Assembly: GCF_003385215.1 (NCBI RefSeq)
Contig: NZ_PQHW01000034.1
Span: 1 to 60,982 of the forward strand
Reading direction: 5' to 3'
Origin: Amycolatopsis thermalba
Lineage (GTDB): Bacteria > Actinomycetota > Actinomycetes > Mycobacteriales > Pseudonocardiaceae
DNA length: 60,982 nucleotides
The position numbers and the translations under genes are program-made. Under the pieces are notes generated by a model that was given only the letters and a program-made list of their open reading frames with translations, had not been told where the DNA came from and searched no databases. Of the stretch, positions 51,213 through 59,411 are shown piece after piece; position 1 is the stretch's first letter, and every line of letters begins with the position of its first letter.

Positions 51213-54062
51213 ATGTTCACGTGTGCCGGACCGGCCCTGCTGCGGGCCGCGGTGCGACCCCGCACCTGGGGGCCGATCCCGCCGCTGGAGGTCCTCGCGG
51301 CGGACGAAACGCTGATGGAAGCGGTCGAAACGGCCAGTCCGAGCCTGGCCCGCGACGTCCTCCGCCTGGTCCGGGGCGAGCCGGTCAGGGACAAGGTTCG
51401 CCGCCGCGCCGCGCTCGCCCTCGCGAAGTACCACCTGCGCATGACCAGCCGCCCGACGCCGTTCGGGCTCTTCGCCGGGGTCGCGCCGGTGCGATTGGAC
51501 GCCGAGCCCGAGTTGCGGGCCGGTGACCAGCACCGTCCGACCAGTCGGACAGACGCCGAATGGCTGGACGGCGTCCTGCGACGGTTGCGAACCGATCCAG
51601 TGATCCTGACCAGGACAGTCCTGGTCGCCAACAACGTCAGCTTCGTCCGCGGGGACCGGCTCGTGCTGCCTGAGCGGTACGAGGGGGCAAGTCGTCGCGA
51701 AGCCTCGATCCGGTTCACGCCGCTCGTGCGTGCCGTCCGGGAGATGGCGGCCGCGCCGGTGGCCTGGCCGGACCTGGTCGAGCAGCTGTGCCGGCGGTTC
51801 CGGCGCACCGGTTTCGACGGGGTGCTGCGGCAGCTCGTCGAGGTGGGGGTCCTGCTCACCGACCTGGACCCGCCGCCGGACTGCGCCGACCCGCTCGCCC
51901 ATGTGCTCGGCCGCGTGCCGGCGGAACATCCGATGCACGCGGAGTTGAGCGCGATTCTGAGCGAGTTGCGGGACGCCGACACGGCTGCCGAGGACCGGCG
52001 GTCCCGCCGGCGGGCAGTGGCGGCCCGGATGCGTGCATTGCACGACGTGGATGACGTGATCCAGACCGATCTGCGGCTGGATGTCGCGGCCACGCTGCCG
52101 GCCGCCCTCGGGACGGAAGCCGCCCGCGCGGCGGAGGTGTTGTGGCGCCTGGGGAGCACGACCGGACCGTCCTGGTTGGACGAGTACCGGAAGCGCTTTC
52201 TGGAGCGGTACGGCAGCGACCGGCTGGTGCCGGTGCTGGAACTGCTCGACGACACCCGCGGCCTGGGGGCGCCCGATTTCTCGCGGCGGCCGGATCGTCC
52301 CGGGCATCGGGCGTTGATAGAGCTCCTGCTGGCCGCCGTGCGCGCGGGCCGGGACGAGATCGAACTCGACGAGTCGCTGGTCGGCCTGCTCGCCGAGGAG
52401 CCGCCGTCGCGCCGCCCGGTGTCGATGGAGTTGTGCGCGGAGGTTCTCGCGCCCGGCTGGGAAGCGTTGTGCGCGGGCGAGTTCCGGCTGGTCATCGGGG
52501 AGAACTTCGGGTCGCCGCAGGCGGGGTCGACGATCGCGCGGTTCGCGCACCTCATGCCCGAACTCGACGCCGAACTGACGGCGCTGGTCCGCGACGGAGC
52601 CCCGGCGAGAGCGGCGCAGGTCGCGTGCCGGCCGCGGACGTTGCGCTCAGTCAACGTCGCGTCGGTGCCGCAGCGGCTCCCGATGCGCATCCCGGTGAGC
52701 TGTGGCCCAGCGACCGCAGAGGTGACCGGCCTGCGGCTGGACGATCTCGCCGTCGGCGCGACGCAGGACGAGCTGTACCTCGTCGACCTGACGTCCGGGC
52801 GGCGCGTCGTGCCGGTTTCCGGCTCGATGCTCAACCCGCGCAGCGGGCACGTCCCGCCCGTCGCGCGGTTCCTGCTCGAGCTGGGGGAGCAGGAGAACCC
52901 GTCGTGCCTGCCGTGGCGGTGGGGCGATTTGTCGACCGCTCCGGTGCTGCCCCGGGTCCGGTACGGCCGGACCGTGCTCGCGCCCGCGCGATGGCTGCCC
53001 AGCCGCGAGATGCTGGGCCCGTCGTCCGACTGGTCGGACGCCGTCCGAAACTGGCGACAGCGTTGGGCCGTGCCCAGGTGGGTGCAGCTGACCAGCTCGG
53101 ACAACCGGATCGCGATCGACCTCGACGACCCCGGGCACCTGGCGGTGTTCCGCGCGGAGCTGCGGAAGACGCCGCGGCTGGTGGTCCAAGAGGTCCTGTC
53201 GCGGGACGACGGCTGGCTTGGCGGGCGCGCGTGCGAGGTGGTGTTCCAGCTGCTGGGGGAGCGGCCGGCCGCGCGTCCCGTTCCGGCCACCCGGACCCGG
53301 TCCGACGGGCTGCAGCTCCCCGGCGGCGACTGGCTGTACGCCAAGCTCTACGCCGGCGACGCCGCGCAGCGCCAGATCCTCCAGTCGCGGCTCGGCGAGC
53401 TGGTCGCCGGTGTGGAGGACTGGCACTTCGTCCGATATGCCGATCCCGATCCGCATCTCCGGATCCGGTTCGCCGGGAAACCGGACACGTTGTGGACGAC
53501 GTTGTTGCCACGCCTGCACGCGTGGGCGGCGGCGCTCCGGGCGGAGGGGCTGCTGTCCCGGCTGGTGCTGGACAGCTACGACGCGGAGGTCGAGCGGTAC
53601 GGCGGCCCGGACGCGATCTGCGGGGCCGAGCGGGTGTTCCACGCGGATTCGCTGGTCGCGCTCGCGATGCTCGACCGGGATTCGGATGATCTCGCGGCGT
53701 TGAGCGTGCTGGACCTCGTCCGGCATTTCGGACAGCCTCCGGAGATCCTGGACTGGCTCGCGGCGGCAGTGCCTCTCGACCTGCGGCGGAGCGTGCCCCG
53801 TGACCGCCGGGAGTCCTTCGCGGCGGCTGTCGACGCCACCGGTCGTCCGTCACTGGACCAACCGTGGAGGCAGCGGAGCCAGGCGGTCCTGGAGTACCTG
53901 ACGAAACTGGCGCCGGAGCAGCACGGCCGGGTCGCGCTGAGCCTGGCGCACATGCACTGCAACCGCCTGTTCGGGATCGACCGGGCGCGGGAGCAGGAGG
54001 TGTACGGGCTGGTGCACGGCGGATTGGCGCTGCGCATGGACCGGAGGAGGCACGGCCGGTGA
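51213..54062 (+). CDS. lanB: Full-length lantibiotic dehydratase LanB
   Basis: A 949-residue protein with the N-terminal glutamylation domain of LanB (CAGPALLRAAVRP near the start; KYHLRMTSRPTPFGLFAG near residue 80) and the C-terminal elimination domain (WLYAKLYAGDAAQRQILQ near 710; FVRYADPDPHLRIRF near 745). It should dehydrate Ser/Thr of the precursor with glutamyl-tRNA. ATG 51213 has a GGGAGG SD; the in-frame GTG 51153 does not. Its tail DRRRHGR is followed by iterated start-site repeats leading to lanC. Confidence 0.93.
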   Translation: MFTCAGPALLRAAVRPRTWGPIPPLEVLAADETLMEAVETASPSLARDVLRLVRGEPVRDKVRRRAALALAKYHLRMTSRPTPFGLFAGVAPVRLDAEPELRAGDQHRPTSRTDAEWLDGVLRRLRTDPVILTRTVLVANNVSFVRGDRLVLPERYEGASRREASIRFTPLVRAVREMAAAPVAWPDLVEQLCRRFRRTGFDGVLRQLVEVGVLLTDLDPPPDCADPLAHVLGRVPAEHPMHAELSAILSELRDADTAAEDRRSRRRAVAARMRALHDVDDVIQTDLRLDVAATLPAALGTEAARAAEVLWRLGSTTGPSWLDEYRKRFLERYGSDRLVPVLELLDDTRGLGAPDFSRRPDRPGHRALIELLLAAVRAGRDEIELDESLVGLLAEEPPSRRPVSMELCAEVLAPGWEALCAGEFRLVIGENFGSPQAGSTIARFAHLMPELDAELTALVRDGAPARAAQVACRPRTLRSVNVASVPQRLPMRIPVSCGPATAEVTGLRLDDLAVGATQDELYLVDLTSGRRVVPVSGSMLNPRSGHVPPVARFLLELGEQENPSCLPWRWGDLSTAPVLPRVRYGRTVLAPARWLPSREMLGPSSDWSDAVRNWRQRWAVPRWVQLTSSDNRIAIDLDDPGHLAVFRAELRKTPRLVVQEVLSRDDGWLGGRACEVVFQLLGERPAARPVPATRTRSDGLQLPGGDWLYAKLYAGDAAQRQILQSRLGELVAGVEDWHFVRYADPDPHLRIRFAGKPDTLWTTLLPRLHAWAAALRAEGLLSRLVLDSYDAEVERYGGPDAICGAERVFHADSLVALAMLDRDSDDLAALSVLDLVRHFGQPPEILDWLAAAVPLDLRRSVPRDRRESFAAAVDATGRPSLDQPWRQRSQAVLEYLTKLAPEQHGRVALSLAHMHCNRLFGIDRAREQEVYGLVHGGLALRMDRRRHGR

Positions 54063-54222
54063 GTGCTGCTGGAGCGGTGTGTGGCCTGGTGGGGGTGCGG
54101 TCGGTGAGCGCTGCTGGAGCGGTGCGTGGCCTGGAGGAGGTGCGGCGGTGAGCACGGCCAGTGGAGGCGCGGCGGTGAGTACGGCTGGAGCGGTCCGCGG
54201 ACCGGAGGAGGCGCGGCCGATG
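54039..54222 (+). repeat. Iterated SD-plus-start modules between lanB and lanC
   Basis: Five imperfect modules each carry a GGAGG-like purine run, a G+C spacer and a start codon: GTG 54059, GTG 54104, GTG 54148, GTG 54175 and ATG 54220 (spacings 45, 44, 27 and 45 bp). The DNA after each codon reads Ser-Ala/Thr-Ala-Gly-Ala-Val or a variant. The first module overlaps the lanB stop and the last supplies the best lanC start. Confidence 0.75.
54059..54151 (+). other. 30-codon linker frame between lanB and lanC
   Basis: GTG 54059 overlaps the lanB TGA (GTGA). It opens a 30-codon frame made of two tandem units (VSAAGAVCGLVGVRS and VSAAGAVRGLEEVRR) whose own TGA overlaps GTG 54148, which is in the lanC frame. 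It could relay ribosomes from lanB to lanC. No function is claimed for the peptide; it may simply be a product of repeat expansion. Confidence 0.45.
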
Positions 54223-55371
54223 AGGGCCACGCACGTCGCTCGTCGCGCGAGGGCCCGGGAGGTCGCGCTCGAGGTGGGGGATCGCCTCCGCTCGGTGCGG
54301 GGTCGCGGGCCGGGTCTGCTGGACGGCCACCCGGGCATCGCCGTCCTGCACGCGGCACTGTCCGTTTGGGATCCCGCGTGGGCCGCGGTGAGCCGTGCCC
54401 ATCTGGCCGCCGCGGGCGAGGTCGCGCCGGAGGCGGTGGTGCCCGCGGCCCTGGTGCACCGGGCCGCGCACGGCGGCGGTTACGACGGGCTGCTGCGCAA
54501 GGCCGGCGCGGCGCTGGCCGAGGTGTGCGAGGCGTGGCCCCGGGCCGACCGGCTCGCCGCGTCGGACTACGACGTGATCAGCGGGCTCACCGGCAAGGGC
54601 CGGCTGCTGCTCGCCCTGGGCGGCGACCGGTGCCTGTCCGCGCTGGAGGTCGTGCTGGAGCGTCTGGTGGCGTTGACCCGGCCGGTCCTGGTGGAGGGGC
54701 ACGAGGTGCCCGGGTGGTGGTGCGCGCCGGAGCGGTACGTGGTCGAGGCGGACCGCGAGCGCTACCCCCGGGGCGATTTCAACGCCGGTCTGGCGCACGG
54801 CATCAGTGGTCCACTCGCGCTGTTGTCACTGGCCCACCGGCACGGCCACCGGGTCGACGGCATGACCGACGCGATGCGCGTGATCGCCGACTGGTTGTTG
54901 CGGTGGTCGTGGACGGACGAGTCCGGGGTGAGCTGGCCGTCGCGCGTCGGGTTCGATGCGCAGGTGCGGGGCACGGCGGTGCCGGCTTCGCGGACGGCGT
55001 GGTGCTACGGGACGGCCGGGGTGGCGTACGCGCTGCACCTGGCCGCGGCGGAGCTGGGTGACGCGGGGCTCGCCGGCCTGGCGGCCGCGGCCATGAGCAG
55101 GCCGGGCCGGGCGGAGGGCCCGACCGTGTGTCACGGCGATGCCGGGTTGCTGCAGATCAGCGTGCGGATGGGTGTGCCTGCCGACCGGATCGCCGACCGG
55201 GTCCTGGCCGCGTTCGACCCGTCGTCCCCGTTCGGCTTCCGGCACCGCCTGCACACCGGCGAGTGGACGGACGACCCCGGCCTGTTGCAGGGCGCCGCCG
55301 GAGTCGCGCTGGCGCTGGCGACCTACGCCGGCAACTCCGCCCCCTGGGACGCCGCGTTGCTGCTGAGCTGA
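54220..55371 (+). CDS. lanC: Lanthionine synthetase C (cyclase)
   Basis: A 383-residue LanC. The zinc ligands are Cys262 (AWCYGTAG) and Cys304-His305 (TVCHGDAG); the helical-toroid motif LAHGISGPLALL lies near 191. It would add Cys thiols to the dehydrated residues made by LanB. GTGs at 54148 and 54175 would add low-complexity N-terminal extensions; the ATG here has a GGAGGAG SD. No transporter, protease or methyltransferase gene is adjacent, so those steps must come from elsewhere. Its stop is 3 bp from the convergent yajQ stop. Confidence 0.9.
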   Translation: MRATHVARRARAREVALEVGDRLRSVRGRGPGLLDGHPGIAVLHAALSVWDPAWAAVSRAHLAAAGEVAPEAVVPAALVHRAAHGGGYDGLLRKAGAALAEVCEAWPRADRLAASDYDVISGLTGKGRLLLALGGDRCLSALEVVLERLVALTRPVLVEGHEVPGWWCAPERYVVEADRERYPRGDFNAGLAHGISGPLALLSLAHRHGHRVDGMTDAMRVIADWLLRWSWTDESGVSWPSRVGFDAQVRGTAVPASRTAWCYGTAGVAYALHLAAAELGDAGLAGLAAAAMSRPGRAEGPTVCHGDAGLLQISVRMGVPADRIADRVLAAFDPSSPFGFRHRLHTGEWTDDPGLLQGAAGVALALATYAGNSAPWDAALLLS

Positions 55372-55374
55372 CGG

Positions 55375-55866
55375 TCAGCGGTAGTTGGTGAACTGCAGCG
55401 CGATGCCGAAGTCCTTGTCCTTGAGCAGGGCGATGACGTCCTGCAGGTGGTCCTTCTTCTTGCCGGAGACGCGGAGCTGGTCGCCCTGGATCTGGGCCTG
55501 GACGCCCTTGGGGCCCTCGTCGCGGATCACCTTGGCGATCTGCTTGGCCTTGTCGGCGGCGATGCCCTGGAGGATCTTGCCGTTGACCTTGTAGATCTTG
55601 CCGGACACGGCGGGCTCGTCGGCCTCGAACGCCTTCAGCGAGATGCCCCGCTTGATCAGCTTCTCCTTGAACACCTCGACCGCGGCCTTGGCGCGCTCCT
55701 CGGTGTCGGCCTCGATCGTCACGGCCTCTTCGCCGGCCCAGGAGACCTTGGCGTTGACGCCGCGGAAGTCGAAGCGGGTGGAAAGCTCCTTGGCCGCCTG
55801 GTTGAGGGCGTTGTCGACCTCCTGCCGGTCGACCTTGCTCACCACGTCGAATGACGGATCCGCCAC
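55375..55866 (-). CDS. yajQ: YajQ family nucleotide-binding protein
   Basis: A 163-residue cytoplasmic protein with the YajQ features [25 protein letters not shown] and [15 protein letters not shown], and two ferredoxin-like halves. Family members bind nucleic acid or cyclic-di-GMP and affect gene expression. GTG 55866 gives the canonical N-terminus. It is transcribed towards lanC and probably marks the conserved-genome edge of the lanthipeptide locus. Confidence 0.92.
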   Translation of the reverse strand: MADPSFDVVSKVDRQEVDNALNQAAKELSTRFDFRGVNAKVSWAGEEAVTIEADTEERAKAAVEVFKEKLIKRGISLKAFEADEPAVSGKIYKVNGKILQGIAADKAKQIAKVIRDEGPKGVQAQIQGDQLRVSGKKKDHLQDVIALLKDKDFGIALQFTNYR

Positions 55867-55982
55867 GTGTCCTACCTCGTCGTTTCGCTTGTCGGCTGAC
55901 CACACCATAGCGCCGCCCCCACCCCCGTCGGAGGCCCGCCGGAGGGTTGGTAAGCTAGTCCCCGGCCGGGACGCCCGGCCAT

Positions 55983-56064
55983 GGCGGGTTGCCCGAGCGG
56001 CCAAAGGGATCTGACTGTAAATCAGACGGCACTGCCTTCGCAGGTTCGAATCCTGCACCCGCCA
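55983..56064 (+). tRNA. tRNA-Tyr (GTA)
   Basis: 82 nt. Acceptor arm GGCGGGT (55983-55989) pairs with ACCCGCC (56057-56063), discriminator A 56064. The anticodon stem TCTGA/TCAGA encloses CTGTAAA with anticodon GTA (56017-56019). A long class-II variable arm and a TTCGAAT T-loop are present. CCA is not encoded. Confidence 0.95.
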
Positions 56065-56074
56065 CGCCAGCGAA

Positions 56075-56119
56075 AACGCCCCGCTGACCTGGGAAAACAG
56101 GTCGCCGGGGCGTTCTTTT
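56075..56119 (+). terminator. Rho-independent terminator after tRNA-Tyr
   Basis: Stem AACGCCCCG (56075-56083) with CGGGGCGTT (56106-56114), an inner GACCTG/CAGGTC pairing and an A-rich loop, followed by CTTTTG. A strong intrinsic terminator 10 nt after the tRNA. Confidence 0.88.
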
Positions 56120-56173
56120 GTCTCCGGCCCGGCCGGTGACGACACCGATTCGGCGGGTCGTCACAATCCGGGT

Positions 56174-56731
56174 ATGGAGGGCTTCGAGCCGCGGTGGTTG
56201 TCCGGCTTGGCCGCCGTTCGCTGGGAACACGGCCGCCGGCTCGCTGCTTTGGTCGGGCGACGGTTGACGGCGGCGTGGCTCGCTTGGGAGCTCGATGGTG
56301 ACTGCTGGTGGAACGACGCCCCGGTCGTGTTCGACTTCGGCGGGGAGCAGCTCGAGATCAGCCATCGGAAGTTCGATGAGCTGTCGATCACGTGGACCTC
56401 GATCCAGGTCACGCGCCCGCCGGCCGACCCGATGTTTCAGATCGCCTGGCGGGATGACATGTGCCACCGGTTGACGGCGTTGCATGGGCAGGTCCTCTCG
56501 TCGGTGGCACTGCTGGAATGGCAGGGCGAGCAGCGCGACCTGGGTACAGGTGCGGTTGCCGTGCACCTCGCCTTCACGTCAGGTGGTTCCGTGACGGTTG
56601 CGAACGCCTTGGACGAGAACGAGTTGGACTTCGGAGCCCCGGGCCCGCACTGGAGACGGCACGCGCTCTCGCAGAGGGGCGGTCGTGAATGGCCACTGGG
56701 CGAAATATCGCCGCGGCCGGTTCTTCGCTAG
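56174..56731 (+). CDS. Hypothetical protein
   Basis: A 185-residue soluble protein of unknown family. It is Trp-rich (WLSGLAAVRWEHGRR, LDGDCWWNDAPVVFDFGGEQLEISH) with alternating strands and no membrane span, signal or catalytic motif that I recognise. An RH-like TWTSIQVTRPP segment lies centrally. It sits 9 bp before the ATP-synthase-b-like gene and could be co-transcribed. Good codon bias supports coding. Confidence 0.65.
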   Translation: MEGFEPRWLSGLAAVRWEHGRRLAALVGRRLTAAWLAWELDGDCWWNDAPVVFDFGGEQLEISHRKFDELSITWTSIQVTRPPADPMFQIAWRDDMCHRLTALHGQVLSSVALLEWQGEQRDLGTGAVAVHLAFTSGGSVTVANALDENELDFGAPGPHWRRHALSQRGGREWPLGEISPRPVLR

Positions 56732-56740
56732 GTTCGGGCG

Positions 56741-57253
56741 ATGATCGTCCTCGCTGTGGAGAATCCGGTTCAGCCTGATATTCGTGAGCTCGCGCTCGGG
56801 CTTGTCGCGTTTCTCGTGCTGCTGTTCCTGATCACGAAGTTCGCCGTGCCGCGCTTCGAGGCCTTGTTCGAGAAGCGGGCGGAGAAGATCGAGGGCGGGA
56901 TCGAGAAGGCGGAGCAGGCGCAGGCGGCGGCCGCGGAGGCGCTGACCCGCTACCGGGCCCAGCTCGCGGACGCGCGTGCCGAGGCGGCGCGGATCCGGGA
57001 GGAGGCCCGCGCGGAGGGCGAGCGGGTGCGCGCCGAACTGCGGGCGGAGGCGCAGGAGGAGGCCCGGCGCCTGATCGCGCAGGGCGAGGCCGACCTGACC
57101 GAGCAGCGGGGCCGCATCATCGCCGAAATGCGCCCCGAACTGCGGCGGCTCGCGGTGGAGCTGGCGGAGCGGATCGTGGGCGAACCACTGACCGACGAGG
57201 CGCGGCGGCGCGGCACGGTGGACCGCTTCCTGACCGAGCTGGAGCGGCGGTAG
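56741..57253 (+). CDS. Orphan F-type ATP synthase subunit b-like protein
   Basis: A 170-residue protein with the AtpF plan: one N-terminal membrane span (about 20-33, LVAFLVLLFLITKFAV), a long charged coiled coil (about 45-140) and a C-terminal LAERIVGEPL-type delta-binding end. No other ATP synthase gene is near, so it is a solitary paralogue. It may be an extra b-subunit or a b-like scaffold for another complex. Followed by a terminator hairpin. Confidence 0.82.
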   Translation: MIVLAVENPVQPDIRELALGLVAFLVLLFLITKFAVPRFEALFEKRAEKIEGGIEKAEQAQAAAAEALTRYRAQLADARAEAARIREEARAEGERVRAELRAEAQEEARRLIAQGEADLTEQRGRIIAEMRPELRRLAVELAERIVGEPLTDEARRRGTVDRFLTELERR

Positions 57254-57350
57254 GGGTTGGCGAGCTCGGAGGGGCTGGCTGCGGCTTGGGTGGCGCTGCC
57301 GTGGCCGGCATGGCGCGGGGGCGTGGTTGCTTGGGTGGCGGTAGAGGCTG

Positions 57351-57386
57351 GCGGTGCCTGGTGGCCGGAGAGCCACCAGGCACCGC
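57351..57386. terminator. Bidirectional terminator hairpin
   Basis: A perfect 15-bp G+C-rich stem (57351-57365 with 57372-57386) and a 6-nt loop lie between the convergent b-like gene and the DUF3618 gene. Confidence 0.8.
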
Positions 57387-57394
57387 TTCCGGAA

Positions 57395-58048
57395 TCACCG
57401 GCTCTGCGCCGAGTCCTTGACCTCCTGCGCCGCGGACTTCGTTTCGTCCGCGACCGTTGATGCGGCCTCGCTCGCGGTGGATTTGACTGACTGGACCGCT
57501 TCCTGTGCTGGTTCGCGCAGGTTCTCCGTCATTTCCTGCGCCACCGAGCCCATCTGGCCCGCCATGTCCTGCGCCGACTCCTTGACCTGCCCCGCCAGCT
57601 CCCGCTCCTGGCGGCTCGCCGGGATCAGCGACGACACCAGCCATCCGGCGCCGAACGCGATCAGGCCCGCCGCCAGCGGGTTGCCCTCCGTCTGCCGGCG
57701 CACCATCCGCGGCGCGTCCTGGACCTGTTCGGCCACCGACGACGCCGCGTCGGACGCCGTCGAAGCCACCGACGAAGCCGCGCCGGACGCCGTCGAAGCC
57801 ATCGACGAAGCCGTCGACGACGCGCTGTCCGTCGCCTGGTGCATGCGGTCGGTCGCGGTCCGCACGCCGCCAGAAGCGCTTCCCATGACCCGCTCCTTCA
57901 TGTTCCGCGCCAGGCCCCGCGCGCGGTGCACCCGCCGGTGGACGACGCGGCTGGGCGTGACCTTCTCGGCGAGCGCGTCCACATCGCTGCCCAGATTCCG
58001 TTGCGTGCCTTCGATCTCCCGGCGAAGGCGGTCCGGGTCCGTGCTCAC
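57395..58048 (-). CDS. DUF3618 domain membrane-associated protein
   Basis: A 217-residue protein. Residues 1-50 are the DUF3618 motif (DPDRLRREIEGTQRNLGSDVDALAEKVTP), followed by an Ala/Ser-rich helical stretch (about 70-110). One membrane span lies near residues 130-147 (LAAGLIAFGAGWLVSSLIP), then a long amphipathic coiled tail. LEA-like repeats suggest an envelope/stress role. The GTG 58048 start overlaps the next gene's stop (GTGA). It is the third gene of a three-gene minus operon. Confidence 0.85.
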   Translation of the reverse strand: MSTDPDRLRREIEGTQRNLGSDVDALAEKVTPSRVVHRRVHRARGLARNMKERVMGSASGGVRTATDRMHQATDSASSTASSMASTASGAASSVASTASDAASSVAEQVQDAPRMVRRQTEGNPLAAGLIAFGAGWLVSSLIPASRQERELAGQVKESAQDMAGQMGSVAQEMTENLREPAQEAVQSVKSTASEAASTVADETKSAAQEVKDSAQSR

Positions 58049-58458
58049 GTCGTCCTCCTCAACTGGTCGGGCATCTGCTTGAGGCTGTCCACGGTCCGCT
58101 CGGGCACCGGCTCGACGCGGCGCATCCGGTTGCGCCCCAGGGCGAACAGCACGGCCGCGATCACGGCCCACACCCCGGCGACGATCAGCGCCGCCCAGCC
58201 CTGGTCCATCACGTTGGACAGCGCCCACCACAACGCGATCGACAGGAACAGCATCACCATGTAGCCGCCGAAACCGGCGCCGCCGAGCATGCCGGCGCCC
58301 TTGCCCGCCTGCTTGGCCTCGGCCTTCATCTCCGTCTTCGCCAGCTCCAGTTCCTGCCGCATCAGCGTGGACAGATCCTGGGAGATGTTGCTCATCAGCT
58401 GTCCCACCGACACGTCGCCGACGTCCGGCCGCTGTCCCGGCGGTTGCGAATACGTCAT
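58045..58458 (-). CDS. Actinobacterial holin-X/DUF1469-type membrane protein
   Basis: A 137-residue protein. An N-terminal soluble helix (VGQLMSNISQDLSTLMRQELELAKTEMKAEAKQ) is followed by two membrane spans (about 62-83 and 88-110) and a basic C-terminus. This is the pattern of actinobacterial Phage_holin_3_6/holin-X family proteins; it is not from a prophage here. Overlaps both neighbours by 4 nt, so the three proteins probably act together at the membrane. Confidence 0.85.
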   Translation of the reverse strand: MTYSQPPGQRPDVGDVSVGQLMSNISQDLSTLMRQELELAKTEMKAEAKQAGKGAGMLGGAGFGGYMVMLFLSIALWWALSNVMDQGWAALIVAGVWAVIAAVLFALGRNRMRRVEPVPERTVDSLKQMPDQLRRTT

Positions 58459-59105
58459 GACGGCTCCACCCGGTGCTGCCCGCGGTAGTCGCCGGGGTAC
58501 GCGCCTTCCGGCGGCATGGCCGTCGTCGGCGGGTGGACGGCCGTCTCGGTCGGTGTCCCGGTGGGGTACGTCATCTCCGCCGGTGTGCCCGTGGGATACG
58601 TCGTCTCCGTCGGGGTGCGCGGTTGCGGCGCGCCGCCGCTGCTCTGCTCGCTCACCGCCGCGGCGCTGCCCCTGGTCAGCCGGCCCGCGAGGAGCCCCGC
58701 GGCGGCCGCGCCGGCGAGGAACAGGCCGGGCTTGCGCCGCGCGAAGCCGCGCAGCTCGTCGACCAGTTCCCCGGGCTCGCGGGAATCGAGCCAGGACGCC
58801 ACCTTCTTCGCCCGCTGCGACACCTCGCGGACGATGTCCTGCGCGATTCCGGATTCCGACTGCTCCGACATCCGGTCCAGCTGATCCGCGATCGAATTCA
58901 GATTTCCGGCCGCTTTCTGCTGGCTGGTGCGTGCCTGTGCACGCAATTGATCGACGCCCTGGTCCTTCAGGTTCCGCACCTGCCGCTGCGCCTCGGATGC
59001 CACTTCCCGTGCCTGTTCGGCGGCGGTCCCGGTCACCTGGCTGCCCGATTCCGCGGCCTGTTCGCGCACCGCCTGCGGCGGCGAACTGCTGGTCTGCTGG
59101 GTCAT
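58455..59105 (-). CDS. Hypothetical membrane protein with Thr/Pro-rich tail
   Basis: A 216-residue protein. A long Gln/Ala-rich helix (residues 15-110) leads to one membrane span (about 125-145, FLAGAAAAGLLAGRL). A C-terminal tail carries three TPTET(T/A)YPTG-like repeats. A GAGGAGGA SD supports ATG 59105. First gene of the operon with the holin-like and DUF3618 proteins. Function unknown. Confidence 0.75.
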   Translation of the reverse strand: MTQQTSSSPPQAVREQAAESGSQVTGTAAEQAREVASEAQRQVRNLKDQGVDQLRAQARTSQQKAAGNLNSIADQLDRMSEQSESGIAQDIVREVSQRAKKVASWLDSREPGELVDELRGFARRKPGLFLAGAAAAGLLAGRLTRGSAAAVSEQSSGGAPQPRTPTETTYPTGTPAEMTYPTGTPTETAVHPPTTAMPPEGAYPGDYRGQHRVEPS

Positions 59106-59411
59106 TCCTCCTCCTCCGCTCGGTTCCGCGCGACTACCCGGCCCAATTCCCGGTAAACGACGAAAACAATTCCGCTTCGCGGCGCGGATCGGAAAAATAG
59201 ATCTCCGTTCGGGGTGCCTGATCGAGCCGTGCGGAGCTGCTCCTGGCTCGCCCCGGTCCTGCTCATCACGGCCGGCGACTGGTCAGGGCGGTCCGCAGCC
59301 GCACAGGAATTCTCCGGCCGGAGGCTGACGGAGAGGCGATGACGGCGGACCACCGGGAATCTGCGAACATGACGGCTTTGCGGCGCCCGGGCGGTGAGCG
59401 AGGAGCTAGGC
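59106..59411. promoter_or_regulatory. 306-bp divergent promoter region
   Basis: Between the envelope-protein operon (minus) and a hypothetical gene (plus). Somewhat A+T richer near 59150-59215 (GAAAACAATTCC, GGAAAAATAGATC), a likely promoter zone for the minus operon. No gene or clear operator was found. Confidence 0.5.

Noticed and set aside
50870-53344. An 824-codon frame opposite lanB
   Set aside because: Arg/Ser-rich shadow with no motif; lanB is complete on the plus strand.
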